A stretch of DNA of 64,000 nt from Gnetum montanum (GCA_015680685.1 MNCI01003374.1:62001-126000), one strand, 5' to 3'; counted from the first letter of the stretch, positions 1 through 12,149 are shown. A program made the numbers and translations. Notes: a model not told the origin generated them from the letters alone.

Positions 1-25
1 ACTTCATTATTAAATTATAATTTAT

Positions 26-170
26 AGGGTGTTTAAACTCTAAAATAATTGTACTATAGGTATACCCAAATATATATAGTCCAATTAGAACTTTATACCT
101 TAGTATTGTCCATCAAAATTAAATTTATAACTTGGAGTTACAAAATCAAGAGTCCTAGCGCTAGGCTAAC
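26..170 (-). repeat. SINE copy 1 (tRNA-derived family)
   Basis: Read on the minus strand this is a short element with a tRNA-like head and a tail rich in 'ggtttaaacaccc'-type sequence. It shares its layout with copies at 32134-32268, 32422-32575, 34529-34642 (minus) and 39094-39220, 39978-40060 (plus). The common parts are 'ctaggctaac' at the head, a middle block with 'tttataactt', and 'ggtgtttraa' at the end. It lies just outside element A, so it belongs to the older target DNA. Family name not recognised. Confidence 0.55.
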
Positions 171-524
171 TTTCAAAAATCACTAATAAAACTCCAAGCC
201 TTTCAAATGTTCTTTATGATAATAGAACCTAATATAGTTATACCTTTTGGAAAAATTATCCAATTAAAAAATGAGTATTTGTCTGGTAATCATTACCTCT
301 AGGCTTACCCATCTAAATGTGCTTATAAAAAAGAAGTTTCCAAGGCTATCTACCATATAAGCATTTAACCACCCACTTGACACATAAAGAAATACCCTAC
401 TTATAACAATTCATAAATCTTAATCCAACATCCTCTTTGTGAGAAGTGTAAATGTCCCATGCAACATGACAAAATCCTTTTCTATAATGGCTGCTACTCT
501 AAAGAAAGTTTCTCACAAGCTGAT
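171..524. other. Unannotated flank of element A
   Basis: AT-rich sequence between the SINE and the start of element A. I see no gene in it. The last five bases (520-524, CTGAT) match, with one G-to-A change, the five bases after the element (30787-30791, CTAAT). I read them as the target-site duplication of element A. Confidence 0.6.
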
Positions 525-1465
525 TGATGAAGCATCAAAGAGTCGTGTCAATGGGCCCCCATTGATGTGGCCTCATCGATGGGCCCCAGTCGATGCAGCC
601 CCATCTACGTGATGTTGCCCCATTGATGGGGCCCCATCAATGTAGCATTTGTTACATTTACAAGGTCCTGTCGATGTAGCTCCACAATAAAGTCTATAAA
701 TACATGCTTACCTACCATGTTTATATAGAGGTCTTGTCATAGTTGTAGTGGAGCTCTTGTAGTTTTGTCATTTGAGAGTTAGAATTTTTTCTAAGTGCCC
801 ATAGCAAGAGTAAAAAAGTGTATGGATCTTTATTCAAGCACTGAAGTACTAGAGCATAACAGTGTGAATGGCAATAAAGATGAGCCTTTTGATAAACCTT
901 GTAACAATTGGAAATCGATTAATTATTTATTCACGCATTTAATGTTTTATGCAATTTTCCTTAATGCTTTAAGTAATTAAATATTTAATTAGGCTAAACT
1001 AAGCTAAATTAAGTAGTGATTAATTAAGCACATAAGTACGACCACTTCAAGCATGCACATGATGCTTGGTAAATCCAATAACACTTAATGTTTGGTAAAC
1101 CAGCAATGTTATACGTGTTCAAGATGTGTACGGAAAGTGGGACTAGATGCTTATGTTAGGATTAGTTAAGTGTAGTTAGTTAGATTAAATTTAGCAATTA
1201 AATTACTTCATTACTTTGATCATTTATTTTTAAGCATCCAAAATATAAAACATAAAAACAATGAAAATCATATGCCTCAATTACACTTAACCATACCTTT
1301 TCATATCACAAGTGTAATTGGGAAGACAACAAATGACTGTTGGGACAAGTTCACTTCCTAGAGGCTAGTATACCGAAAGACATAGAATCCATGAAATTTG
1401 ATCAGCTCGTGCGTGAACACTTAGTGATTCATATGGTTAAGCATAGGTGTACTCGCAGCTCATCA
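525..1465 (+). repeat. Element A 5' LTR
   Basis: 941 bp, starting TGATGAAG and ending CTCATCA. It aligns along its length with 29864-30786. The first 170 bp (U3) are packed with GATG/CATC/GGGGCCCC motifs, including a perfect 22-bp palindrome at 621-642, directly upstream of a TATA box at 695-702. The downstream part carries the 'accatacgaatac'-type block, seen here in reverse complement, that is shared with the LTRs of B, E and the solo LTR. Confidence 0.88.
695..702 (+). promoter_or_regulatory. TATA box of element A 5' LTR
   Basis: TATAAATA lies 170 bp into the LTR and is conserved at 30005-30012 in the 3' LTR. It is the likely core promoter of the element. Confidence 0.7.
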
Positions 1466-1485
1466 TTGGCTCTGTTGTTGGGAAC
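1466..1485 (+). promoter_or_regulatory. Element A primer-binding site
   Basis: TTGGCTCTGTTGTTGGGAAC follows the LTR end directly. It resembles the TGGCGCCGTTGTCGGGGA type known from Athila/Tat elements (Asp tRNA). Several of the differences are C/T transitions, as expected from decay. Confidence 0.65.
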
Positions 1486-1943
1486 TCTTTTTGTTTGAAA
1501 TGTGCGCTATCTAGGTATAGTAAATATCAGTAACATTGTTGGACGAACCTAAGGTAAAAAATCATTCTAAAAACAAATATAATAATTTAAGCACACCAAT
1601 AACTTATTTTTATTATAGAATGTATTCTGCTCACAAGTGTGATGATACTAAACTACTAGTGCCTTAAGAATGCAAGCTGGTATATACTCATCTAGATGAA
1701 TATGTGTCTAACTTCACCTTCATCCTGCACTAGGATGAACATTTGTGATGGCGAGATATGAAGGGCATCATTGTAATGCATCCTGATCAATTTGTGCTTG
1801 TGATGCTACTCCAAACTCTTAAGATGTTGGGCATCCAGGATCTTCAAGAAGAGTACATTATGCATGACTCTAACTACTAAAACTACCATCCCACTAAAAC
1901 ACAACACAAGAGAGATAGACACCAAGAGAAGCATCATGAGGTT

Positions 1944-3420
1944 ATGAAGGGGAAATGGTTTACCATGTCCTTGTTCTTGATCAACCAAAATGACAATGAG
2001 GAACCTCTCTCTAGGGGTTCTCAATATTCAAATTCTCCATCCCTTGATATTGGTAATCAGGGCTTGAACTTGAAGCTACCATCCACTAACAATCTAGGTT
2101 TAGGCAAAAGTGGGCATCCATGTAAGGGCTCAGGCAAGCATTAGGATACCAAGAAAGCTAACGAACATGGTTGTGCAAAGCGTAGAGGAGCTGGTAGACA
2201 CCATGGTGATGGCAATCCTCCTTCTTCTTTACCCTCTTTATTTGCATCTTCTTCTTCCTCTTCTGGTTTTGATAGACATCGTCGACAATACAACTATTAT
2301 GAAAGTGACTAATGGGACAATAATGATCACCAAGCTCGCCATGAATGAAGGGGTAATAGAGGACATCATAGGCATAATCAAAATAATGATGATGATTAGA
2401 CTTTGTTGGCAACTTGGGCTATGTTGAATATTATAGAGGCATTGAAGATTCCAACCAGACATGTGAAAGATAGTTGGATTAAGCAAGTTAACATGAATGA
2501 TATCCCTAGATTTGAGGGTGGATATAACTTTGATCTGCAAACACATCTTCAAGCCTTTCATGATGCCTATGCCTTAAAAAATATTGAGAATGATTAGTAG
2601 AAATTAAAGCTATTTCCTAGGACACTCATGAAGGATCCCAAAAGCTGGTATCGGTCCTTGAAGCTAGAATCCATCCGCAAGTGGAGTACAATGCTAGAGC
2701 TATTCAATGATAAATATCAAATGTACTTCCAAGTGTCTAATCTAAGAAGGTAGATCCAAGGTTGAAAGCAAGAAACATAGGAACCTTTGGATGCTACTAT
2801 GGGTAGATACTATTCTATCATACATTGATGCCCTAGCCATGGTTATTCTTAGTGGGAATAACTACACCACATCATTGATGGACTCAAATTAGAAACAAGA
2901 AGAACTCTTTCAATTTATGCCCTAGGAAGACTATTAGAACATAAATACCATTAGATCTAAAGTCCAATAGAGCAGGTAGCAAAATAAAAAGGAGAGCTGA
3001 GGAACAAGAAAGTGTTGATGAATATAATAGGGATCCTTCCATTAGAAAAATGGAGGTTTGATTTTGTAACAATGAGAAGGAGTCACCACTTGATGAGATG
3101 ATGAATAGAAAGACCTTCATGATTCAAAAGTCTATGTTTGAAATTTTTGCCAAGGTAGATAAAATGTAGGATTTTTTGAATGAAAAATTCCAAACTACTC
3201 TAAAGATCATAGAAGAATCAAGAGAGCAAAGTAGTGATCATAACCACAGAAAGTAGAAAGAAGCAAAATGTGCCTATCAAAGGGGTAAGGGTAAAGCTAC
3301 TACAATAGAAGAAGTTGTGGAGACATAATCAAATGATGATGATTGGTGTGACATCTACCAATGTGAACATCCTAAGGGGTTTTTCCCTATCATGTACACT
3401 TGTAGGAGTCTGGGGTATAC
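1944..3420 (+). pseudogene. Element A gag remnant
   Basis: Capsid-type polyprotein of a gypsy element, broken by many stops and frame changes. The start at 1944 (MKGKWFTMS) matches the gag start of element B (minus strand, 25937, MKGKLSQNV). The block around 2403-2760 reads as a retrotransposon gag core, with IPRFEGGYNFD, KSWYRSL and LFNDKYQM. Near 3345-3405 lies CEHPKGFFPI, which corresponds to CEICQYDHPKGCC in B and may be a degenerate zinc-binding site. Many stops are TAG. No product is expected. The 3' limit is approximate. Confidence 0.72.
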
Positions 3421-4080
3421 GTGCTAAATCCTAGATTGGCAATAAGGAAAGCACCTAGAAGATTTCCTTATCCTCAAGATAATCCAAGGTAGTTCTACCA
3501 ACAATAATAAGCTTATTATCCAAGTGGAGCTCCACCATGATCATATGAGCAATACCAGCAATAGCAACATCTACAGTTCTAGGGGCTACCACCACCAAGG
3601 TAGTAGTACTCTTATAGGTAACTAGATTCATATGGGTACTATGTTCGGCAACCAATGTCTTCACATGACTCTTCTAGTCACATTTCTTTTTAACATCACT
3701 ACTACCTTCTAGAGTATCATAGAACACATTCTCCATATACTAGAGGGGAAACCCCATATCCTTATCATCCTTATCATTCTTTTGCACATGCTCCTCCATC
3801 CTCCACCCAAATACCTCTTGCTCCATCTATGTAGGATGAAATTCCATCACAACTGCAACAAGATAATGCTACTAGGGTTGTTAATTTACAGCTGGTTTTC
3901 TAGTCGAATGCTTTGGAACCTAGATCTTAAAAATGATCATTCTTATGACCCAACAATCCTCCAAATTCCTAACTGACTAATTTGGCTGGCCACCATATCT
4001 CTCCATCATCCTCTACATCAAAACCCTTCGAGAGTCCTTCAAACTAAATGCCTCCTAAGATCTGCACTATCATGTTAACC
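3421..4080 (+). other. Element A gag-protease spacer
   Basis: This stretch between gag and protease has no recognisable domain. Its counterpart in element B (about 24400-23800, minus) is proline-, glutamine- and tyrosine-rich, so it is probably a low-complexity linker of the polyprotein. Confidence 0.45.
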
Positions 4081-4640
4081 CATATTGTATTTGATTAGAT
4101 CAAGGTTGGCAACCTTCCTAGGAGAAAATTTGACCCTAGAAGTCCTCTCATTTACTTACAAATCCTTAGACATGAGCCATGCAAGGCTCTTCTTGATTTA
4201 GATTCTGGTGTAAGTCTATTTTCCAATGACATGTACAAAGCATGCAACCTAACAACTCTCAAGAAAAGTAATATTCATCTAGAATTAAAAGACTCATTAA
4301 TCATAGTTTCTTTGGGTCTTGTGGAAGACATTGTGATCATTATTTGTGGGTGGTCCTATCCAATCAATTTTCTAGTGATCAAGGTTAATAACTGCAAGGA
4401 AGACTTCCCAATTATTATGGGAAGGACATGGTTGAGCATTGTTGACATGTGAATGAGCATCACAGAGCTCTACTTGAAAATTTCTAAGGAGAATGAATTT
4501 GGAAATATCAAGAAGAAGAGAGTTCCATGGATCACGCACAATGATATCAAGTGGAACTGTGTGCAGAAACTTTGATTTGTCAAGAGCACATCCATCAGAG
4601 CATGCTAACAATGTGTAGATGAATTTGAACTTCAAAGGTG
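4081..4640 (+). pseudogene. Element A aspartic protease remnant
   Basis: Retroviral-type aspartic protease that would cut the Gag-Pol polyprotein. The active-site region reads ALLDLDSGVS at about 4188-4217. The equivalent in element B reads ALLDSGSGVNLIS. The downstream block 4231-4452 (SLGLVEDIV, ICGWSYPINFLVI, DFPIIMGRTWLSI) matches B at 23560-23288. The flap-to-C-terminal motif IIMGRTWL is typical of plant gypsy proteases. Frameshifts and stops disable it. Confidence 0.75.
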
Positions 4641-5129
4641 CTTGTATGCAGTTGCCACAAAATAGGAGGGTACCCAGTGGCTAACAATTGATCTTGAAAT
4701 TAGCACACTTTGCATGGAACCTGCTAAGAGTCTAACATGTGTCTATATTGAAAGCATGGATAAACTAGAGCAAGTTCATCAATAACTCTTTGATAATGTA
4801 AATGATGATACCTATTGGGAAGAGTTGGAAATCCCTAAAGATTTTTTAAAAAACCCCCCTTAGAGTTGAAAAATCTACCTACTAGCATGAAGTATGCATT
4901 CTTGACAAATGGCAAGTTGGTAATAATCAATGCCAATCTTGCTACTAAATAGAAATAGATGTTGTTGAAGGTGGTCAAAAAATGTCCAATAACCTTGCTT
5001 TGTCATATCCTAAATTCACAAGGATTGATCCAAGGATATGCTAGCATTGTATTTACACCAATCTGACCATGAAGCTAAGGAGGCAACTACAATGGTGGTT
5101 GAATCCAAAATTGAAGTAGATCATCAAAA

Positions 5130-6350
5130 TGGAGATTGATCAACTCCTCAAGGTAGGGTTCATCTACCCCATTGCAGATAGTGAGTGGGTTAGCCCACTT
5201 TTGTAAGTGCCAATAAAAGGTGGCAAATCATAGGTTTGTATCAATTTTTGGCTGTTGAATATGACAACATTCAAAGATAACTTTCCATTGCCATTTGTGG
5301 ATCATGTGTTAAACACTATATTTGGGCATTGCTATTACAATTTTTTGGATGGTTATAATGGCTATAACCAAATCTAGATTGCATTAGAAAACCAAGCCAA
5401 AGCAACATTCACAAGTCCTTGAGGAACTTTTGCATATCAAAAGATGCCTTTTAGTCTATGCAATGCTCCTACCACTTTCCAACGCCTGGTCTTAAGCATC
5501 TTTCAGTAGCAAATCAATAGTGGAGTGGAAGTCTTTATGGATGACTTCTCCACTTATGGTACTACATTTGAGCAAACCTTGGACTACCTTGAGTAAGTAT
5601 TCAAAAGATTTGCAGAAATAAACATGTGGCTAAATTAGAAAAAAAGCCATCTCATGGTCCAGAAGGGCATTGTATTGGGGCATAGAGTTTCTTTGTTAGG
5701 GATTAAGATGGATCCTGAAAAGATAAGGGTCATTCAAGGAATAACTCGCCAACCAAAAACCATTAAAGATGTTTGATCATTCCTTAGATACATTGGCTAC
5801 TATTGGTGATTCATAAAGAATTTCCCTAAGATTGCAAAATCATTGGTCAAGCTAACAAAGAAAGATGTTCCATTCATTTGGACCAAGGAATGCAAAAATG
5901 CATTCCAGAGCCTCAAGTAGAAGCTTGTAGAGACTCCAATTCTACAAGCACCTAACTGGTCCAAATTATTTCATATCATGATAAATGCATCAAATTATGC
6001 CTTGAGAACCATGCTTATAGAGTTGGATGACAAGAAACGTTCATACTACATCCACTACGCAAGTTAAAGCATTGTGGGTGCATAGTTGAATTACACCACA
6101 ATAGAGAAAGAACTAATGGTTGTGGTGTATGCTCTAGAGAAGTTCAAGCACTATGTGCTTGGGTATAAAGTGTTTATGTACACTAACCATAGTGCCATCC
6201 ACTTCCTAATGAACAAGCCAATGGTGAGCTCCCATGTCATACAGTGGTTGGTGATCTTGTAGGAATTTCATTGTACAATGGTAGATAGAAAGGAAACTAA
6301 GAATGTGGTCGTTGATCACTTATCTCAGTTGTGTGGGATGACAAAGAGAA
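5130..6350 (+). pseudogene. Element A reverse transcriptase and RNase H remnant
   Basis: Copies the element RNA into DNA. In one frame with scattered stops I read FPLPFVDHVL, then FLDGYNGYNQI, then FMDDFSTYG (the YMDD-box equivalent, about 5533-5550). These are reverse transcriptase blocks in the right order. Then follow a connection region and the RNase H start NYTTIEKELMVVVYALEKF (about 6090-6150). The end near 6350 (VVDHLSQL) is the usual RNase H terminus. Of about twelve in-frame stops, roughly half are TAG and others are TGA, fitting CAG-to-TAG, TGG-to-TGA and CGA-to-TGA decay. The copy is inactive. Confidence 0.85.
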
Positions 6351-6379
6351 AGAGAGCCCACTATCTGACCAATTTCCAA

Positions 6380-7620
6380 ATGCCTCTTTGCTTGCGCAAT
6401 AAATGAACAAATGCTAGCAAAACCACAATGGTATGATGACATTCTCACTTAATTTTTTACTCAAGAGATGCCATAATATTTGGACTATAGAAAGAAACAA
6501 CAGTTTTTTCATCAGGCCAAATGCTTCATGGAAATAAATGGACATCTTTATAAGGTGTGTGATGATGGCCTAGTTCATTGGTGTGTACTTGATGCTGATC
6601 AAGTGTGTGTTCTCTAGGATGCTCATGAGGGTCCTTATGAGGGCCACTATGCTAGGAGATGCATCACCATTAAGATCCTAATGGTAGAGTATTATTGGCC
6701 AATCATCTTCAGGGACACCCACCAATTTGTTCGTTCTTATGAATGCTATCAACGAGATGGTGGGATGACTACAGGAATGGGGGGTCCTCAATAGTGCATT
6801 TAATGACTAGAAATCTTCGACATATGGGGCATCAACTTCATGGGTCCCATCACACCCATGTCAAATGGAAAGGCATATATAATCATGGTTGTTTATTACT
6901 ACACAAAATGGGTAGAAGCAATAGCCGTCATTGACTATACATCATTCACTGCTACTCGATTTGTAGAATAAAATGTTGTGAACAAGTTTGGGGTGCCATG
7001 TGCATTGATTTCTGACAACAAAACTCATTTTATAGGTGCTACTTTTTGCAAGCTTATGCAACGCTTAGGGGTTGAACATAAATTAATAACACCCTATCAT
7101 CCCAAGTCAATGATCAAGTAGAAGTTACCAATAGGAAGATCATGAAGATCCTAATGAGAACCATTAGCAAATATAGAAATGACTAGAGCACAAAATTAAA
7201 TGATGCCCTCTGGGCATACCACTCAACATGGAAACTTCCTATAGGCTACTCTTCCTATGAGTTGGTGTATGGAAAATCTCCAACTCTACTTATTCAATTT
7301 AGGCTCCATACACTTTCAATAGCCTATGACTTGAACCTTGACCTTAGCCTAGCACAAAAAGAAAGATTAATCAACCTAAATGTGCTAGATGAAAATCAAT
7401 TGGTAGCCATATCCTTAAATGAAGTGCACAAGGCATTCAACAAAAAGCATCATGACATTAGAACATAGAAGGAGAAATTTCAAGCAGAAGATAAGGTTCT
7501 CAACTAGAATCACACACACGTACCTTAATGAACTAGGTTCTAGATGTTATGGAAAGGGCCTTACATCATTTATGAAACCTTTCCTTTTAGGTCCATGTTG
7601 ATCTGCAAACCTTAGAGCCT
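6380..7620 (+). pseudogene. Element A integrase remnant
   Basis: DDE integrase that would insert the cDNA. The zinc-binding end is at about 6710-6765 (VRSYECYQR). The catalytic core is recognisable from WGINFMGPI (first D lost in decay), ISDNKTHF (second D, about 7010) and DQVEVTNRKIMKIL (E, about 7115). Typical C-terminal blocks are LWAYHSTWKLPIGYS and ELVYGKSP (7230-7275). Reading requires several frame changes. In element B the corresponding region is deleted. Confidence 0.82.
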
Positions 7621-9001
7621 AAAAAAAAAGCAGCTGATCAACACATAACAACTCAAACCTTTCCATGAACCCAAGCAAGCAAGTGCAACAAATACCTCAA
7701 CAAATGAACAACCACACTCAAATTTCTAAATCTCCTCCATCCAACTCAATTGTGGGGGAGATGGCCATCCATGCTAATCACATATGTGGCTCCTCAGTTT
7801 TTACACATTTTTTTTTTGCAAATTATTTATTTTACACCCTTTTTAATTTTAAAACTTTTTCCTATTTTACACCATTTTTTGTTTTACGCCATCATTTATA
7901 CAATTAAATGTTTTTAGTATATTTTACACTTTCTTATGTATTTTACTTTACTTTAGTGTAAGTTTATAATTTTTGTTAATAAATGTGCTTTGTGCCAAAG
8001 GGACATAGTGGTGCTCTAGTTGTTGCTAATGGTGGTTTGTGCTTAATGTTTTTTGTTTACTAATGTGTGGTTTCTATTTTTGAATTTTTGTATCAATAGA
8101 TAAGGCATGGTTTCTTTTTTATGAAATAGGCAATGAGTCCATGACATTCACCCATCCACAAAAATCTATGGTTTTCCTTGTTTGGGAAATATGACGTTCC
8201 TTTCATTAAATAAACTTTTAATAAATTTGTGACCTTGGTGGTCTCTAGAATTAGAAAGGATTCAAAGGTTTACAGAGGGAGTGACTTCAAGGGAACTCAA
8301 TACTCTTTGTACTCTTCTACTTATGTGGGTGCATGAGTGTTTTCATGGATTTCTTATTATTTCATGTTGATCATAAACAGGAAGTTAAATAACTCTTTGC
8401 ATGTTGTGGTTTGCATTTGAAGAAAAAAGAGAAAGAAAAGAAACAAAGAAAAATATATATTTAAAATAAAATATAAAATATGAATAAAAACTAGTGGGAA
8501 TTCAAAGCACATCCCTTACACAAATAAACGGGCTATAAGCATTGGTTATGGGACTAGAAAGACATGTTACCCATGCTTAAAGGTCCCCTCTAACTAAGGC
8601 CCTCTCTCACTTCCTGCTTCTCTTTTCTTCTCTTTAAGGAATTGTGGTTGTTTTGTGGAAGCACTCTTGTGTCTCAAGGGGATGGATCAATCTTGGAGTG
8701 GCAATGTGAAGTCACTGAAAGCGATTGGTTTTGGTCTAGACTAAAATGGATCTTCTTAGGTCATTTAATCACAAATCCATAAGGGACTTCTTATGACCTC
8801 AATTTAGAACTCCATTCCACCCTCTCCATCATTCATCCATGCTGCCCATAACTCACCTTATTGTCAATGTCCATGTTCTTATTCGATGTCTTTGTGTGAC
8901 ATACTTAAATTCCTTGGTAGAATCTTCTAGGTTTTGGTCATTAACTTTCATAAACCATTAGTCACCTATGGGGCCAATGTACTCCTTAGGTTGAGGTTAT
9001 G
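7621..9001 (+). other. Element A post-pol spacer
   Basis: Noncoding, AT-rich sequence after integrase, with an A/G-rich tract around 8420-8490. Parts match element B in the opposite orientation: 7730-7780 with 22042-22095, and 8570-8630 with about 21360-21420. This shows that A and B are relatives. The last five bases (8997-9001, TTATG) are the left target-site duplication of element D; the right copy is 18068-18072. Confidence 0.7.
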
Positions 9002-9509
9002 TGTAACATCTCATTCTCAAATGTTATAAAAATATGATTGCTTAATTTACCGCATTCATCATTTTCTTAGATAATATAATGAAAACATCATAACTACTGA
9101 ATAAATGAATTAACTGGTAAATAAATAATTGGTACTGCAAAATTAAAAAGAGGAAAATGAAAAAATTTTATTAATAGAAGAGAGTATGGTAACGCCCTTT
9201 GGGTTATCTTCCTATGCCACTTAAGCCTTAGAGGCATTCCAGCACACAACCACGATTAGGTTGTCCTACAAAAGGGGTGATCACTCCCTTCTTGTCCCGC
9301 TTCACCCAACTCCCATCACTTGCCTATCCTGGCTCCATAACTCCATGTTAGCATGACCTCTAAACTTGACCTTAAATGGCATAGGTCAAACCTTTTTCCA
9401 AGGGATACAGGAATATTCATAACTTCTCATAACAAGGTGCCCCTTCATTTGAAGGTTAACTACATTGTTTACAATTATTTCCATCATTAACAATGGACAT
9501 AATGTTATA
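9002..9509 (-). repeat. Element D 3' LTR
   Basis: 508 bp, exactly the length of the partner at 17560-18067 and clearly alignable along its whole length. Shared blocks include 'aatttaccgcattcat', 'taacgccctttgggttat' and 'cctatgccacttaagcc'. In minus orientation the bases just before it (9510-9522 reversed) read AAGGGAGGTAGAT, a likely polypurine tract. Confidence 0.87.
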
Positions 9510-9599
9510 ATCTACCTCCCTTAGGCATCTAGCACGTCCTCAAGCTCTTCCTCTATATCCAGCTACTCAACTGCTGCTTCATTGTTATGCTCCTTAGCT

Positions 9600-10358
9600 T
9601 TAGTTCTTTTATTTTCCTCATCATCATCTATACAAATAAAAGATCAAAAATTATAAAACATAATTTATTATATCCATAATAAATACAATTTATCATTCAA
9701 TATCATGATGATCAAAAAATTGGAGGTAAGTATTAAAAATAAACTCCTTGTTTTCCTGAGTCTGCTAATTACAATTTGACCATTGAATGAGTACTTTACT
9801 AATATTTTTATTTTTTAATTTCTTGGTTTGTTGGTTCTTAATTGCAATGGGTCTAACTTTAAAGCTGGCATTAGATAGCAATGGCAAAGTATTCTAATCT
9901 AGCACATATAGTACATCATTTTCATGAGATTTCTTTTGTAAGCTTACATGGAAAACTAGATGAATTTTTAAGGTTGCTATAAGTTTTAACCAATATGCTG
10001 CTTTGCTAATTCTTTCAAAGATTTCAAAAGTTCCATAATATCTAGGTGCCAATTTGGTATATTTCCCAATTTTAAGGAAACTTTTGTTAGATTTTACTCT
10101 CAGTAATGCTTAATCTCCTACTTGGAATTCTTTTTTAAGCCGATGTTAATTTGCATATGCTTTATATTTATCTTGGTCATCTTGTAAATTTCATTTAACT
10201 CTTGTGATAATGTTTTTCATTATTTTCATTTATTCTTCTTTCCATTCTATTCTTAAGGTTGGATTTGCCTAGGTTAGTGGTGTATGATAATTGCATCCAT
10301 ACACTACTTTGAATGGTGTTCAATGTATGGAACCTTGATAATTGTTATTATAGGAAAA
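9600..10358 (-). pseudogene. Element D integrase C-terminus with chromodomain-like tail
   Basis: On the minus strand from 10358 leftwards I read SYNNNYQGSIH and TPFKVVYGCNYHTPL, the end of the integrase core. Next comes LLRVKSNKSFLKIGKYTKL, APRYYGTFEIFERI and AYWLKL, which is the GPY/F-type integrase C-terminal domain. Finally NKNISKVLIQWSN resembles the LRNR-x-I-x-x-VLVQW core of plant chromovirus chromodomains. The chromodomain would target insertion to particular chromatin. Stops interrupt the frame. The upstream end is cut abruptly by insertion E at 10358/10359. Confidence 0.75.
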
Positions 10359-10462
10359 TGAACCCCCACTGGCCACTACGAGCTTAACGCAAATACAGGC
10401 CACTGGCAATTTGAACAGCCTCCTGTATTTGCGTTAAGCTCGTAGTGGCCAGTGGGGGTTCA
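10359..10462. repeat. Perfect inverted repeat, 41-bp arms, 22-bp loop
   Basis: The left arm starts TGAACCCCCACTGGCCACTA and the right arm ends with its exact complement. Arms of 41 bp match without a mismatch around a 22-bp loop. The arms are GC-rich and keep their CpGs, unlike the surroundings. Arm sequence is continuous with the E leader on the right side, so the left arm looks like a copied-back version of it. Confidence 0.9.
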
Positions 10463-10769
10463 TCGTCATCTTGTAAGTTATGCCTTCATGTGTTGGGATA
10501 ACGTTGTTTCCATTCATGTTTATAAGAAACCCCCACTTCGGGTTGCATACTTCAATCTTCATCATTATCTAGTTCGTTCGTTCTCCAATGAACTTCCTCA
10601 CTAAGTGTGGCGTTATTATAATCTTGTAGGAGAGGCATTGTTGTGTGCGAATTTATGTAACTTTTTATAATTACTTCTTTATAAGAAATATATCGTTAAG
10701 TTCTTTACAGCGACCTTGTATGATATAACTAATCTAAATAACTAGCACCATCCCTGGAAATGGTGTCAA

Positions 10770-11644
10770 TGATGAGTGACGAGGTGCCCCTACGCCCAAC
10801 CATACGAATACGAGCGTTCATGCACGATCCAGTTGAACTCCACGGACAGGCTAGTTGTGGTATCTAGATAGTTACACGTTGATCGCAGTTCGCTGTCTTC
10901 CCACCTGGACTAGTATTTGCTTTGTCATGTATGGTTTAGTCCGGGGTGAGGCGTATGATGTGATCCTAAACTAATGCTACTCCTAGAGGCAATGGAAGAT
11001 AATATTAATTAAACTAATGAGCAATAGGAAATGAGTCTAAGCTAGCCTAAGTGCGATGAGTATCCGTTCCTTAATCATCTGTACACATCTTGGACCTCGT
11101 GCATGACTACTACTGGGGTTACCAAGCGTAGATCCTAGGTACGCTGCTAGGTTACCAAGTAATCACACTTAAATGCTCGTGATTAAGTCGTACTCATTCC
11201 GCATTTAACAATAGGAACAGTAAATGACGATAAAGAAATATTAACTAAGAAAGCAATAGATAACAGAAACAATTAACAATTAAATTAAACAATTAAACTA
11301 AGTGAATGCTGCAATGATGAAGTAATCTCAATCTTTATTGTCAATCATGTGCATGTCCAAGTACGTCACACTCAAATAAAGGTTCCGTACAATTACAAGC
11401 ATCACACTGCGGGCATGCACTTGGGAAAATAATCTATCTCTTGCAGCAAGAAACTGCAAGAGCTTCACTACAACTAAATTATGGATGCCTAAATGAGGCA
11501 AAGGGCCCTCATATTTATAGGCTGGGATAGTTGGCTACGTAAACGGGGCCCCACCGATGCAGCGTTGCTACGTTGACGCGGCCCTGTCGACGCGACCGCA
11601 TATGCGCGGCCTAGTTGACGCACCAACTATTAAATGCTTCATCA
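10770..11644 (-). repeat. LTR of insertion E
   Basis: 875 bp with TGATGAG at the left and TTCATCA at the right, a member of the LTR group found in A, B and the solo copy. The TATA box on the minus strand is 11512-11519. The U3 (11520-11644) holds several CpG-rich short palindromes such as GTCGAC and GCATATGC. Next to the LTR end, on the minus strand, lies TTGACACCATTTCCAGGGA. It equals an Asp-type primer site apart from four G-to-A changes and one other. Confidence 0.8.
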
Positions 11645-12140
11645 GTACCTAAAGATCTCTGAGGTTGAGATACTTTGACAACATTGTAGCACCCTTTTTG
11701 ACTAATCTTTTATTTTTCTTAATGGTTATCATATGAATTTGCCTTATTATTCCTACCCTCCTTAGAACCCTGACTTCATCAGTGGTTGGAACTTTTAAAA
11801 TACGAGTTCCAAAGTGGGTATCAAATTTTTGTAGGAAAGACATTCATAAAATTGCATCAACATCACCTAGTTCAAATTCAAAGAATTCATCAATGAAAGG
11901 CATGTTTTGCAAAGTAAAGTTAATTTCTCCATAACTAGTATGCTGGCTCATGCTCATTCCATCTACCAATTCTATCTTAATAATTTTCTTAGAAGGTAAA
12001 CTTAATTTCAATAAATTAATTAACTTTGGAGAAATAAAGTTATTATTGGCACAATAATTAATAAAAATTTAATTTTTTTACCTTTAATTAAACCTTCAAA
12101 AATTAGTAAAGCAAACTAAAATTTACGCAAACCTGATTTA
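11645..12140 (-). pseudogene. Element D protease and protease-RT linker remnant
   Basis: On the minus strand I read NNFISPKLINLLKL, GEINFTLQNMPF and FELGDVDAIL, the usual series of a plant chromovirus aspartic protease (active-site DSGAT-like stretch decayed). The frame continues into MSFLQKFDTHFGTRIL (11843 downwards) and a linker ending at 11649. Reverse transcriptase should follow, but sequence switches to the LTR of insertion E. Confidence 0.68.
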
Positions 12141-12149
12141 GTTGATGCA

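Larger units (their letters stand above)
10359..11644 (-). mobile_element. Insertion E: truncated LTR element with fold-back end
   Basis: Contains one LTR (10770-11644), the adjoining primer-site and leader region (10463-10769) and a terminal palindrome (10359-10462), all in minus orientation. No partner LTR or coding part is present. The left junction abuts element D integrase and the right junction abuts its protease-RT linker, so the intervening part of D's pol is gone. No matching duplication is seen (GTCAA left of the LTR, GTACC to the right). This suggests a truncated or repair-derived insertion rather than normal integration. Confidence 0.65.
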
